Assembly: GCA_913009895.1 (NCBI GenBank)
Contig: CAJVXY010000006.1
Coordinates: 35,455-99,454 of the forward strand
Reading direction: 5' to 3'
Source: an uncultured Acidiferrobacteraceae bacterium
Lineage (GTDB): Bacteria; Pseudomonadota; Gammaproteobacteria; Acidiferrobacterales; SZUA-150
Length of the DNA stretch: 64,000 nt
Below, piece by piece: positions 54,805-62,417 of the stretch (its first letter is position 1; each line of letters begins with the position of its first letter). The notes below the pieces were generated by a model. That model was not told where the DNA came from. It saw nothing but the letters and a program-made list of their open reading frames with translations, and did not search any database. The translations under genes were made by a program, and so were the position numbers.

Positions 54805-54859
54805 ACATAACGGCTTTCTTCAGCGCGTTTTTCGCGTCAGCTGAATAGGCTTGTTATGT
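54805..54859 (-). other. attC site 2
   Basis: ACATAAC...GTTATGT, 55 bases, the shortest of the array; internal CAGCGCG/CGCGTCAG arms. The DUF3592-like gene stops inside it. Confidence 0.9.
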
Positions 54860-55278
54860 GCAGTTTTGTACCATGCGTATATCAAACCTACGAAAAACAA
54901 TACCCACAGGACTAGAAAAGTGAGCGTAATGCTATATAGATGTTGTAGATAGGCTATTTTTTCGTATGGATACTTGTCAGCATTGTATGCAACAGGAATA
55001 GTATCGCCTGGTTTATAAGTTCCGATAGTGCTCTCAACAACATTTCTGCTGCTATAAAATATTCTTTGTTGTCCCTCAATAGTATATTTAATTTCCATTT
55101 CAATTGAATCTTCTTGTGCGGAACTGAATTTCTTCTTCTTAAATGAAATGATCTCGCCAGTAGTCTCGATGGCATTCTCCGCAAACCCTCGCTCATATAA
55201 AAAGGCGCCACCGGTAGTCAAGATAGATAGAACAAGCATGAGCTTAAATGCTCTGCGAATGGTGTCTTGAGCTGTCAT
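54820..55278 (-). CDS. cassette DUF3592-like membrane protein
   Basis: 152 residues. Two TM helices (about 12-29 and 116-138) flank a DUF3592-type extracytoplasmic domain (TGEIISFKKKK, GDTIPVAYNADKY). The last 13 residues, AHNKPIQLTRKTR, are encoded by attC 2 and so are not part of the ancestral protein. No good Shine-Dalgarno. Confidence 0.75.
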   Translation of the reverse strand: MTAQDTIRRAFKLMLVLSILTTGGAFLYERGFAENAIETTGEIISFKKKKFSSAQEDSIEMEIKYTIEGQQRIFYSSRNVVESTIGTYKPGDTIPVAYNADKYPYEKIAYLQHLYSITLTFLVLWVLFFVGLIYAWYKTAHNKPIQLTRKTR

Positions 55279-55288
55279 GTTTTATTGC

Positions 55289-55397
55289 ACATAACGCCCT
55301 CATCAACGGCAGACAAAAGGGGCGCGATTTTTTGCGAATGCAAAACTGGGGTAGGTTCCTGCCGCTTTGAATTGTCCGCTGGAGCTATTTGTTATGT
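55289..55397 (-). other. attC site 3
   Basis: ACATAAC...GTTATGT, 109 bases, the longest. Shares with attC 12 a 30-base-plus stretch around GCTTTGAATTGTCCGCTGG. Confidence 0.9.
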
Positions 55398-55403
55398 GCT
55401 GCA

Positions 55404-55781
55404 TCACGGTTTAAATGTTTTGAGCTGCAATTCTTTTACCGCCTTAAAATGTTTTACATTACTAGAAACCAATATGATGTTATTTTCTATTGCGGTTGCA
55501 GCAATAATTGCATCACCCGCCCTCATATCTGAAGATAGCGCATATTCCTCAACATATATTAGTGCTCTATGCCCTATATTTTCAGTAAGCGGTAATATGG
55601 CAAACTCGAATTCACCAATAAAATCTTTTACGTATTTATGGTGCGTCTTATTCTTTGCCCCTTGAAGTAATTCCATATAGCTCTGAATAGAGAGATATTT
55701 ATCATTATCTTTTTCAATCAACTTCGCGGCTTTTTCATTTCCCCGCTGAACCCAAATTAAAATATCCGTATCATAAATCAT
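55404..55781 (-). CDS. vapC: cassette PIN-domain toxin (VapC type)
   Basis: 125 residues. Acidic site: D4/D6 (IYDTD), E37 (YMELLQG), D92 (RAGDAIIAATA), and SSNVKHF where a D is usual. Its start overlaps the antitoxin end by 11 bases. Ends 7 bases before attC 3. RNase toxin held by its partner. Confidence 0.88.
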   Translation of the reverse strand: MIYDTDILIWVQRGNEKAAKLIEKDNDKYLSIQSYMELLQGAKNKTHHKYVKDFIGEFEFAILPLTENIGHRALIYVEEYALSSDMRAGDAIIAATAIENNIILVSSNVKHFKAVKELQLKTFKP

Positions 55782-56007
55782 GTCGGGGCTTTCTTAAGTT
55801 GGCGAGTTCTTCCAATACCGTTTCTTTAGAATCATTAGTCATACCAAAAAAAGGGTGATCTTTTATTTTTGATACTGTCTTTTCCCTGGCAGGTTTAATC
55901 ACACCTTTTATTTTTCCGTGATACAGAACAGTGACACTTTCATTTCGATCAAGTGCTTTTAGAATATCGGTTGTTTTATACCTTAAATCTACTATTGATG
56001 CCTTCAT
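55771..56007 (-). CDS. cassette Phd/YefM-like antitoxin
   Basis: 78 residues. Starts MKASIVDLRYKTTDILKAL, the Phd/YefM DNA-binding fold, then ESVTVLYHGKIKGVIKP; the C-terminal half is charged and contacts the toxin. First gene of the cassette after attC 4. Confidence 0.82.
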   Translation of the reverse strand: MKASIVDLRYKTTDILKALDRNESVTVLYHGKIKGVIKPAREKTVSKIKDHPFFGMTNDSKETVLEELANLRKPRHDL

Positions 56008-56122
56008 AATTGCTCTCGGAGTACGTAAAATGTCTACTCATTATAGGCATTTTACAGGAATACTCAAGTGCATTATTTTTGCGCAGAATCAGATAGTTAC
56101 ACAGGTCAGGAAGTTTTTTTGC

Positions 56123-56227
56123 ACATAACGATTGAGTTGAGTTGCGTATTTTTCTTTGCTTCTTTTTGTGCGATTCTGCACAAAAAGAAGCAAAGAAAAA
56201 TATGTCAACTCGAACGACTGGTTATGT
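56123..56227 (-). other. attC site 4 with 25-bp perfect internal hairpin
   Basis: ACATAAC...GTTATGT, 105 bases. The variable region is a perfect 25-bp inverted repeat (56147-56171 and 56178-56202) with a 6-base loop, longer than usual for the central stem. Confidence 0.9.
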
Positions 56228-56515
56228 GCGATCTATCCAATAGCCTGGTTTTCTATTGTTATGCATTACTGCAACAACATATGGTGGAGTTTGTTTTGAA
56301 CTATAAATGACTGAGAATGGAAACTTGCTTAGTAAAAATCTTCGAAACCCTCTTTGAAATTTTGGCCATGTTTCAGGTAACTCCTCAATTGCTTCATAAG
56401 CTCCTTCAAGCTCATGAAGGAAGTCATCGCCTAAGCCACTGGCTTGTTCCTGATACCATTTATAGGATTCTTTTACTTCTAATGCAATATCTGGGTGGAA
56501 AATTAATTTAGGCAT
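56222..56515 (-). CDS. cassette ParE/RelE-family toxin
   Basis: 97 residues, standard size. FHPDIALEVKESYKWYQEQ and RRFLLSKFPFSVIYS, then VVAVMHNNRKPGYW, are the ParE/RelE fold landmarks. Stop lies inside attC 4. Only one base separates it from its antitoxin gene. Confidence 0.88.
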   Translation of the reverse strand: MPKLIFHPDIALEVKESYKWYQEQASGLGDDFLHELEGAYEAIEELPETWPKFQRGFRRFLLSKFPFSVIYSSKQTPPYVVAVMHNNRKPGYWIDRT

Positions 56516-56516
56516 C

Positions 56517-56753
56517 CTAGCCTTTAATCTCCTTCTTTAAGTCTTCCCACGTAACACCTTGAACTGCCACCGTATCAAGCTCTTTATATCGCTTTTCAGC
56601 AAGCTCAGCCCATTCTTCATCAACACCCTCGTCATACTTATTTTCAAGGGACGATATTAAGCAATGAGCAACCAATGCTCTTTCTTGAGCGGTTAAATCT
56701 TTAATCTCTTCAATAACTTGCTTCATTTTCGTGGACATATCAGTATCACCCAT
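56517..56753 (-). CDS. cassette antitoxin (addiction module component, TIGR02574-like)
   Basis: 78 residues. KDLTAQERALVAHCLISSL followed by DEEWAELAEKRYKEL matches the short antitoxins that go with ParE/RelE toxins. The start could be the ATG five codons later (MSTKMK). Confidence 0.82.
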   Translation of the reverse strand: MGDTDMSTKMKQVIEEIKDLTAQERALVAHCLISSLENKYDEGVDEEWAELAEKRYKELDTVAVQGVTWEDLKKEIKG

Positions 56754-56800
56754 TAATTCACTATCTTGCTCATTCTAGCACGAAAACAATGCCTTGTAGC

Positions 56801-56863
56801 ACATAACGGCTGAGCTAAGGGGCGCCGCTTTGCGGCGTCCCGGTCTTGAGCGACTTGTTAGAG
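56801..56863 (-). other. attC site 5
   Basis: ACATAAC...GTTAGAG, 63 bases, with a GGGGCGCC-type centre. Shares its first 20 or so bases (on +) with attC 6. Confidence 0.9.
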
Positions 56864-57258
56864 CTGGCTGGAGTAGCTATCAAGAAAAATATTCCGATAA
56901 CAAGCAGCGGAACCGTTACCAACAATGCCTCCATATAAGCATACAAAACAGACATAGCGCTCAACATCAGAGATGATAATAATCCGCAGTACAGCATAAC
57001 TCTTGTATGCTGCAATAATTTAGTTGGCATATGCAGGCTAGAAGCCGACAACCTAATCCAGGCACCTCCCAGACCAATAATTCCGAGAGCGGACGAGACA
57101 CCCACCAAAAACCATAGCGGCTTACCTTTAACTAATCCCCCATATCCAAGTATCAAACTGTGAAATCCTAAAAAAAGTGATATCAGTGTTACTGGTATGC
57201 CGATTAGACCACCAATAATATTACGGACAACTTTTTTATCAAGGAATTCCTGAATCAT
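56815..57258 (-). CDS. cassette four-helix membrane protein
   Basis: 147 residues, four TM helices in the first about 130. The tail SSNKSLKTGTPQSGAP is encoded by attC 5. No family recognised. Confidence 0.65.
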   Translation of the reverse strand: MIQEFLDKKVVRNIIGGLIGIPVTLISLFLGFHSLILGYGGLVKGKPLWFLVGVSSALGIIGLGGAWIRLSASSLHMPTKLLQHTRVMLYCGLLSSLMLSAMSVLYAYMEALLVTVPLLVIGIFFLIATPASSNKSLKTGTPQSGAP

Positions 57259-57262
57259 CTCG

Positions 57263-57334
57263 CTCTAACGGCTGAGCTAAGGGGCGCAAACGAAGCGCAG
57301 CGTAGTTTGTGTCCGAACAAGCGCATTGTTATGC
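57263..57334 (-). other. attC site 6
   Basis: CTCTAAC...GTTATGC, 72 bases. Nearly identical to attC 7 through the centre (GGCGCAAACGAAGCGCAGCG...). Confidence 0.9.
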
Positions 57335-57823
57335 GATTTTACTGGCATAGGCTCGCCCTTGTTGAGTAAGTGACCATATCATCTCGCCTGTTTTGTTTTT
57401 ATTGCCTGTTCTCACCAGCCCTTTTTGAATAAGTGAGACGAGTATTTTCCAAGCTTCTTTCTCCGGGGTTGATGCCTCTTTACTTATCCCACTGAGTGTT
57501 CGCCAAGTATATTTTGGGTTGTTTAGTGCTTTAATAACTGCTTTCTCTGGATCTTGTATTGTTTCATCGTTTTCGGTTAAGGCAATGTCTTCTGGCTCAG
57601 TTTCTTTTTCAATTACAGCTTGAATCTGGTGTTTCATTTTTGCACTAAAACCGGCGCCGCTAAATTCTGCGATGTTTTCAATATTGGCAAAGGCCAACCC
57701 CAATGCTCCAGCCAAAATAGAAAGACCCATCTCTGTTGGCATGCCCAGGAAGCCAAAGACAGACGAAATAACTAGCAAAGCTATTGCTGACGACCAAGAT
57801 AGAATGCTATTTAGACTAGGCAT
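57329..57823 (-). CDS. cassette protein: two TM helices plus winged helix
   Basis: 164 residues. Two TM segments (about 8-25 and 30-48), a charged linker, then a winged helix-turn-helix (PKYTWRTLSGISKEAS, WKILVSLIQKGLVRT, MIWSLTQQGRAYA). A membrane-anchored DNA-binding or protein-binding regulator. Ends in attC 6. AAGGA precedes the ATG. Family not recognised. Confidence 0.7.
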   Translation of the reverse strand: MPSLNSILSWSSAIALLVISSVFGFLGMPTEMGLSILAGALGLAFANIENIAEFSGAGFSAKMKHQIQAVIEKETEPEDIALTENDETIQDPEKAVIKALNNPKYTWRTLSGISKEASTPEKEAWKILVSLIQKGLVRTGNKNKTGEMIWSLTQQGRAYASKIA

Positions 57824-57838
57824 ATATCTTCCTTAAAC

Positions 57839-57910
57839 GCATAACGACAAAGCTGTGCGGCGCAAACGAAGCGCAGCGTAGTTTGCGTCCGAACGAGCGC
57901 CTTGTTATGC
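57839..57910 (-). other. attC site 7
   Basis: GCATAAC...GTTATGC, 72 bases, the same length and nearly the same centre as attC 6. Confidence 0.9.
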
Positions 57911-58621
57911 ATTTTTTACTGTTGCTTCCTCAACTCTGCGAGCCAGCAAGCTTGCAAATACAAGGTACTGCGCCGCTTTAATCTCAGTAAGATCATGTGT
58001 AAGACTATGGGCTTTGGGATTACGTATGCCTTGATAAGCACCTTTATATATTTGCATGAAACCCTTCTGGTCATTTTGTCCCGACTCAGTTTCAAGCTCG
58101 GACAAAATTAACTGTGGGGCATTTGGGGATAGGACTTGACCAATGAGGCGGTCTCCGTCTTCCTCTGACCCAGTACGAGCCCTTATGAAATCATAGACAG
58201 CGGTAACAGAGTTTAATACTGCTTCACGTAGATGACCGTTACGATATAGCTGATATGCATGTTCAACGATAATTGGGTGAAGGAGCATTTCGAACCCAAG
58301 TTCAGTTTCTTGTTTTTCTTCGCCAACAGAGTTTAGGAGGTGCGCTTCTGCGCGCTTTTCAAGCTCTGGCAAGTCATGCTTAATTATGTCTTCATAGTCA
58401 CAGTCCATTCCGAAGTGAATATGCCTACCCAAGTTTCCTAGATTTTCTTCAGGAAACTTTTGCCTCCATAAATCCCAAAGCTGTTCGTAGTCAGCGGACA
58501 TATATCCGTTAATTGCGGCGGAGGCATCTTTACCACCTTGCTCATAAAGAGGAAGAGCATCCCTTGCTTTTTGCTCAATTGCACGCAAAGTATTTTTGAC
58601 GGATAAAAACCAGTGAATCAT
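57905..58621 (-). CDS. cassette TIGR02391 (Ymh) family protein
   Basis: 238 residues. C-terminal half matches TIGR02391: LLHPIIVEHAYQLYRNGHLR, then AVLNSVTAVYDFIRARTG, and QGIRNPKAHSLTHD. The family often appears next to defence or restriction genes but has no proven activity. AAGGG precedes the ATG; the stop lies in attC 7. Confidence 0.82.
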   Translation of the reverse strand: MIHWFLSVKNTLRAIEQKARDALPLYEQGGKDASAAINGYMSADYEQLWDLWRQKFPEENLGNLGRHIHFGMDCDYEDIIKHDLPELEKRAEAHLLNSVGEEKQETELGFEMLLHPIIVEHAYQLYRNGHLREAVLNSVTAVYDFIRARTGSEEDGDRLIGQVLSPNAPQLILSELETESGQNDQKGFMQIYKGAYQGIRNPKAHSLTHDLTEIKAAQYLVFASLLARRVEEATVKNA

Positions 58622-58637
58622 GTGGACCCTTATTTAT

Positions 58638-58703
58638 GCATAACGGTTGAGTTAACTAGGCGGCGCGTTTTTTGCGCCGGTCAAGTTGGACGATTTGTTA
58701 TGT
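58638..58703 (-). other. attC site 8
   Basis: GCATAAC...GTTATGT, 66 bases, centre GGCGCGTTTTTTGCGCC. Confidence 0.9.
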
Positions 58704-59411
58704 TGCATCTTGCTTACGCACTTGTGATAAAGCTGATGCAATTAGACCTGTTGGCACAGCAACTATACCAAGCCCAATTACAAGAACAAAGAATGTAAAA
58801 AGTTTACCACCTGCTGTTATTGGGAACATATCTCCGTAACCAACCGTTGTTAGAGTTGTTAACGCCCACCACAAACTATGAAATACTGATTTGAATTGCT
58901 CTGGTTGTGCCGCGTTTTCAAAATAGTATATCCCTACCGCAGATAAATACAGCATTATTATTGAAATAAACCCAAAGAGAATAAGTTCTTCTTTTGCAAT
59001 TACAATTGCTCGATGAAACCTATTAATTGCTTGGTTGTATTTAAATAATTTAAGAATACGAATTAAACGAAGAAGTCTGAATACTCTGACAGCGCGTAGG
59101 TCTAAGCCTGTAGATATATAAAACGGTAGTATTGCTGCCAAATCCACTAAACCATAAAAACTGAAGACAAATTTTAATGTTTTTTCTGCGGCTATGATTC
59201 TTAAAGCGTACTCAAATGTAAAGATTGTTACTGTTACTACTTCTATTGCATACAGTAACTCTTTGGTTGCTAGAGGTAGGTTTGGTAATGTGTCTATTGA
59301 AAAAGAAATCAGCGATACAATAATGAGTGATTGTATTAATAGGGCGAAGGCTTTTCCTGATTTAGAATCAGTGTCATCTACTAGCGAACGAAGTTTACTT
59401 TTAAAAGCCAA
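58698..59411 (-). CDS. cassette voltage-gated-type potassium channel
   Basis: 237 residues from TTG 59411, which has AAGGAAG just upstream; the frame runs further into attC 9 but those residues are attC-encoded. Six TM helices: S4 has regularly spaced arginines (RAVRVFRLLRLIRILKLF), and the pore is TTLTTVGYGDMFP, the K+ filter. This is the KvAP/Kch-like layout without a soluble domain. Stop inside attC 8. Confidence 0.9.
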   Translation of the reverse strand: MAFKSKLRSLVDDTDSKSGKAFALLIQSLIIVSLISFSIDTLPNLPLATKELLYAIEVVTVTIFTFEYALRIIAAEKTLKFVFSFYGLVDLAAILPFYISTGLDLRAVRVFRLLRLIRILKLFKYNQAINRFHRAIVIAKEELILFGFISIIMLYLSAVGIYYFENAAQPEQFKSVFHSLWWALTTLTTVGYGDMFPITAGGKLFTFFVLVIGLGIVAVPTGLIASALSQVRKQDAT

Positions 59412-59429
59412 CCAATCTTCCTTTATGCA

Positions 59430-59527
59430 ACATAACGCCTTGCTCAGCGGCAGGCAAAAGGGGCGCAATTTTTGCTTTGCAAAAAATTGTGACGCTTTTG
59501 ACTGTCAGCTGGAGCTAATTGTTATGA
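59430..59527 (-). other. attC site 9
   Basis: ACATAAC...GTTATGA, 98 bases; related to attC 3 and 12 in its outer parts (CTCAGCGGCA...GCTGGAGCTA). Confidence 0.9.
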
Positions 59528-60681
59528 GTTTTTTCGCCAATGTCATTACCTTCATAAGTTATTTTTTCGAGCTTTGGCGAGGTTAGGTTTTGTGCCTGTG
59601 AAAGATTTGTACTCCAATGCACTTCAAATTTTTCTTTCCCTTTTATATCAACTACTTTTTTTGAAGATAATGCATTCCCAATCAACCCGAGACTTTTCTG
59701 AGCTGCGGTCAAACCAGCCGCTGAAGCTTGTGAACCTAAGTCAGCCAACCCAAGCAAAGCATTTTGCTGAGGTTCTTCACGTTCATAATGTGATATTTCA
59801 AATTCTGGCTCGACTGTTGATACCCAGTGAATTCTTTGACGTTCTTTTTTGATAAATATAGGTTCTGATATCCACCATGTTCCTCCAGTTCTAACGTGGC
59901 TAGGAAGTATTGTGTCATTTAGTTCAGTAGCGTATTGCTCTTTAATTTTATCACGGATGCATTCTTTGTAATAAAATGTTTTTTCATTCTCCTTTTCAAA
60001 GAAAATCTTACTTGCCTTTTTAGTCAGCTCAACAACAAATTCTTCAGGGACAGTGGATACCAAAGTATTTATTAAGCTTTCTAGCTCATCAAGTTTAGAT
60101 AGAATACGAACGTTTTTAACATCTTGCGTTAATTCTGCGACATACTCACGTAATTTCTGGTCGCCTGATACTAATGCTAACCTACATACATTTGGTGTGG
60201 TTGGGGACGCATTCTGGAGCTGCACAAAACTTTGAGCGATGATTGAATCTCTAAAGCCCTTTTCTTTTTCATTTGGTTCAAATGGCGAGGCGCGGGTTAC
60301 TGAACGTGATATAAGATCCGCCCAATCTACTTCGCTCACATTACACTGAGCAGTCTTAAAATTATGTTTTTGCATAGAGCTTTTTATCGCATTCTCTACG
60401 TGAAGCTCAAGCGTATCCTCTCCTACCCCAAATGAATGACCAAGAAGTTTTTCAAGTTTTGAAAGGTTAGGCAGGAGCTCATTTGCTTTTAACAGCATTT
60501 GATATTTTCTTTCGCCTAGTACGACATCTGGTAAATACCACTCTATAGTTAGATCAGGATGGTTAGAATTTTCATCAACTATTCTTTGGACTTCAGAACG
60601 CACTAAATCTGCCGCCACCTGTGTGTATAGAACATTAGTGTCAAATACGACCAGAAGTCTTGAAATGCGCTTTTTTGCCAT
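59515..60681 (-). CDS. cassette large PIN-domain protein (DUF4935-like)
   Basis: 388 residues. N-terminal PIN-like domain: VVFDTNVLY (first Asp), LPDVVLGERKYQ (Glu), KGFRDSIIAQSF (Asp), ALVSGDQKL (Asp), the DUF4935/PIN_8 set. The second half is unassigned and ends DIGEKTHNN in attC 9. Nuclease activity against foreign RNA or DNA is plausible; no partner antitoxin is next to it. AAGGA before the ATG. Confidence 0.8.
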   Translation of the reverse strand: MAKKRISRLLVVFDTNVLYTQVAADLVRSEVQRIVDENSNHPDLTIEWYLPDVVLGERKYQMLLKANELLPNLSKLEKLLGHSFGVGEDTLELHVENAIKSSMQKHNFKTAQCNVSEVDWADLISRSVTRASPFEPNEKEKGFRDSIIAQSFVQLQNASPTTPNVCRLALVSGDQKLREYVAELTQDVKNVRILSKLDELESLINTLVSTVPEEFVVELTKKASKIFFEKENEKTFYYKECIRDKIKEQYATELNDTILPSHVRTGGTWWISEPIFIKKERQRIHWVSTVEPEFEISHYEREEPQQNALLGLADLGSQASAAGLTAAQKSLGLIGNALSSKKVVDIKGKEKFEVHWSTNLSQAQNLTSPKLEKITYEGNDIGEKTHNN

Positions 60682-60703
60682 GATATTTCTTATCCTTTTT
60701 TAC

Positions 60704-60793
60704 TCATAACGTCGCCAATAACTGGGCAAAATAAGTGCCGCGAGTCTTTTTCGCGGCGCTTATTTTGATCCACTTTAATTGGCCTTGTTATGC
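60704..60793 (-). other. attC site 10
   Basis: TCATAAC...GTTATGC, 90 bases, with a long internal stem (AAAATAAG...CTTATTTT) around GCCGCGAGTC. Confidence 0.9.
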
Positions 60794-60829
60794 CTTGATT
60801 TATCGCAAGGCACAAGGCATTGGGGACAA

Positions 60830-61207
60830 TCACTGTTTCAGATGAATAGCGATAGCTTCGTCTTCGTCATTTGCGGCTCCCCCAAACAACGCGCCCCGCC
60901 ATTTGTCTCCCGTGGTGGCTTCCTTGAACTGGCCTAGGATGACCCCGTTCGCACCCAACTTGGCGGCTTTTTCTTTTATCGCCTTGATGAACTTCGTGCG
61001 CTCAAGAGCGTGCCCTCCCTTTGCGTTGATGATTGCAATCTTTTCGAACGGCTTCTTAACTTCCTGTTCCGACATAAAGACTTGGACTTGCATAGGATCA
61101 AGGATGGGTGGCCAGGTCTTGTTCGTGAGCAAAACGTGGCTAGTGCTCACACACGCCACAAGAGCTAAAGCCAAAATCACGGTAACTGACAATTTAAGTG
61201 CTTGCAT
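60830..61207 (-). CDS. cassette lipoprotein with a YbjQ-like C-terminus
   Basis: 125 residues. Lipobox LVAC after a signal helix. C-terminal half has IAIINAKGGHALERTKFIKA and AKLGANGVILGQF, the G-A-N-G-V pattern of small lipoproteins of the YbjQ/DUF4156 kind. Two SD-like sites lie upstream because of a 30-residue leader that overlaps the start. Confidence 0.75.
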   Translation of the reverse strand: MQALKLSVTVILALALVACVSTSHVLLTNKTWPPILDPMQVQVFMSEQEVKKPFEKIAIINAKGGHALERTKFIKAIKEKAAKLGANGVILGQFKEATTGDKWRGALFGGAANDEDEAIAIHLKQ

Positions 61208-61286
61208 CGGTATATCCTCCTTTGGTAGACAGATGGAACATCAAGTTTGGCATGATTGCCCCAAATATTAAAAGAATCTTAATCAT
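61194..61286 (-). CDS. 30-residue leader peptide overlapping the lipoprotein start
   Basis: AAAGGAG precedes ATG 61286. The frame (MIKILLIFGAIMPN...) ends with TAA at 61194-61196, 14 bases inside the lipoprotein gene, whose own AAAGGAGG lies within the leader. The layout suggests translational coupling. Conservation unknown. Confidence 0.4.
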   Translation of the reverse strand: MIKILLIFGAIMPNLMFHLSTKGGYTDAST

Positions 61287-61304
61287 AGAATTCTCCTTTG
61301 TATG

Positions 61305-61370
61305 GCATAACGTTAACTTCATCGGAGCAGACGCGTTAGCGACTGCGTCCGCTGGAAGGCATTGTTAGCT
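61305..61370 (-). other. attC site 11
   Basis: GCATAAC...GTTAGCT, 66 bases. On - it reads AGCTAAC AA TGCC...ACGTTATGC, the canonical polarity used to orient the array. Confidence 0.9.
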
Positions 61371-61391
61371 GATGACTTGAGTCCTCTATAC

Positions 61392-62291
61392 TTATAGTTC
61401 GTTTATTATACCCCTCAACGTTGCCATAACAGATTCATAGTTATTCTTAATGTTGCTTCTTTCAATATCTGTCCATAATGTTTGAACATCGGCTTCAATT
61501 GATTCAATTCGCAATCTAATTTGTGGCGACGCCCTGTCTTTAGCTTTTGTTAGACTCTCTTTTGCCTGGTTGAGAAATGAAATTTCATCACTAACATTCC
61601 ATGCCTCCGGACTTTGTTTTACTTGTTCCTTTAATAGGTATACTTTTTTACTTAAATCGATAATTTTTTTCTTTAAGGGCTTTTTAGCAACCTGACCGGC
61701 CATGTCCAGGTATTTAAGCACGCTATCTAATTCTTGTGCAGAATTTTTAATACTATGACTGACAAGTAGATCATACTCCGCAGTATATAGGTGCATTTTT
61801 GCATCAAGAAGATGTTTAAGTGTTTTTTCGGAAGCTGCTAATTCAACATAACTATAAATTAGATGATCTATTTCTCGCCCAATTATTGCAGTAGACTGAT
61901 GCCAAAAACGAACTAATATATTTTCATTTTCCGCTGACGATTGTTTTAACTGTTGCTTAAATGCATCTACTTTGACAGCCAATTGACGGGACGCATCTCG
62001 GGACTTTTCAGTCTTGCTATTTTGTGATGCCTTATTTAGCCATTCAATTGCGACTTCCAAGTCATGCTTGGCAGCATCTAAGTCTCCATTTTTGTAATTA
62101 TCAATAGCGATTTTTAGCTTCATCCGTGCTACTTCAAGGCCATTTATATCACTATAGGACTGAGTTTTTTCTTTAATCTTAGCCAGTCCCTTGTCACTAT
62201 CTGCTTCGACCGAAATTGCGGGAATCAAAGTAATAATCATAACAGCTGATATTGTTATCAACATCATGGATTTATTGGCCATTTGAACCAT
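61392..62291 (-). CDS. cassette exported helical protein (YfdX-like)
   Basis: 299 residues. Signal peptide ending near SVEAD. The rest is almost all helix with coiled-coil repeats (ARMKLKIAIDNYKNGDLDAAKHDLE), which resembles the YfdX family. Periplasmic. AGAGGA is eight bases before ATG 62291. Confidence 0.65.
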   Translation of the reverse strand: MVQMANKSMMLITISAVMIITLIPAISVEADSDKGLAKIKEKTQSYSDINGLEVARMKLKIAIDNYKNGDLDAAKHDLEVAIEWLNKASQNSKTEKSRDASRQLAVKVDAFKQQLKQSSAENENILVRFWHQSTAIIGREIDHLIYSYVELAASEKTLKHLLDAKMHLYTAEYDLLVSHSIKNSAQELDSVLKYLDMAGQVAKKPLKKKIIDLSKKVYLLKEQVKQSPEAWNVSDEISFLNQAKESLTKAKDRASPQIRLRIESIEADVQTLWTDIERSNIKNNYESVMATLRGIINEL

Positions 62292-62330
62292 CTTTATTTT
62301 CCTCTAAGTTACAAACACTCAGCTAACGCC

Positions 62331-62417
62331 TTGCTCAGCGGCAATTCAAAGTGGCACGTTTTTGCGACAGCAAAACAAATGCCGCTTTGAATTGTCCGCT
62401 GGAGCTATTTGTTAGTG
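62331..62417 (-). other. attC site 12
   Basis: AGCTAAC...GTTAGTG, 87 bases; shares the GCTTTGAATTGTCCGCTGG stretch with attC 3. Confidence 0.9.
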
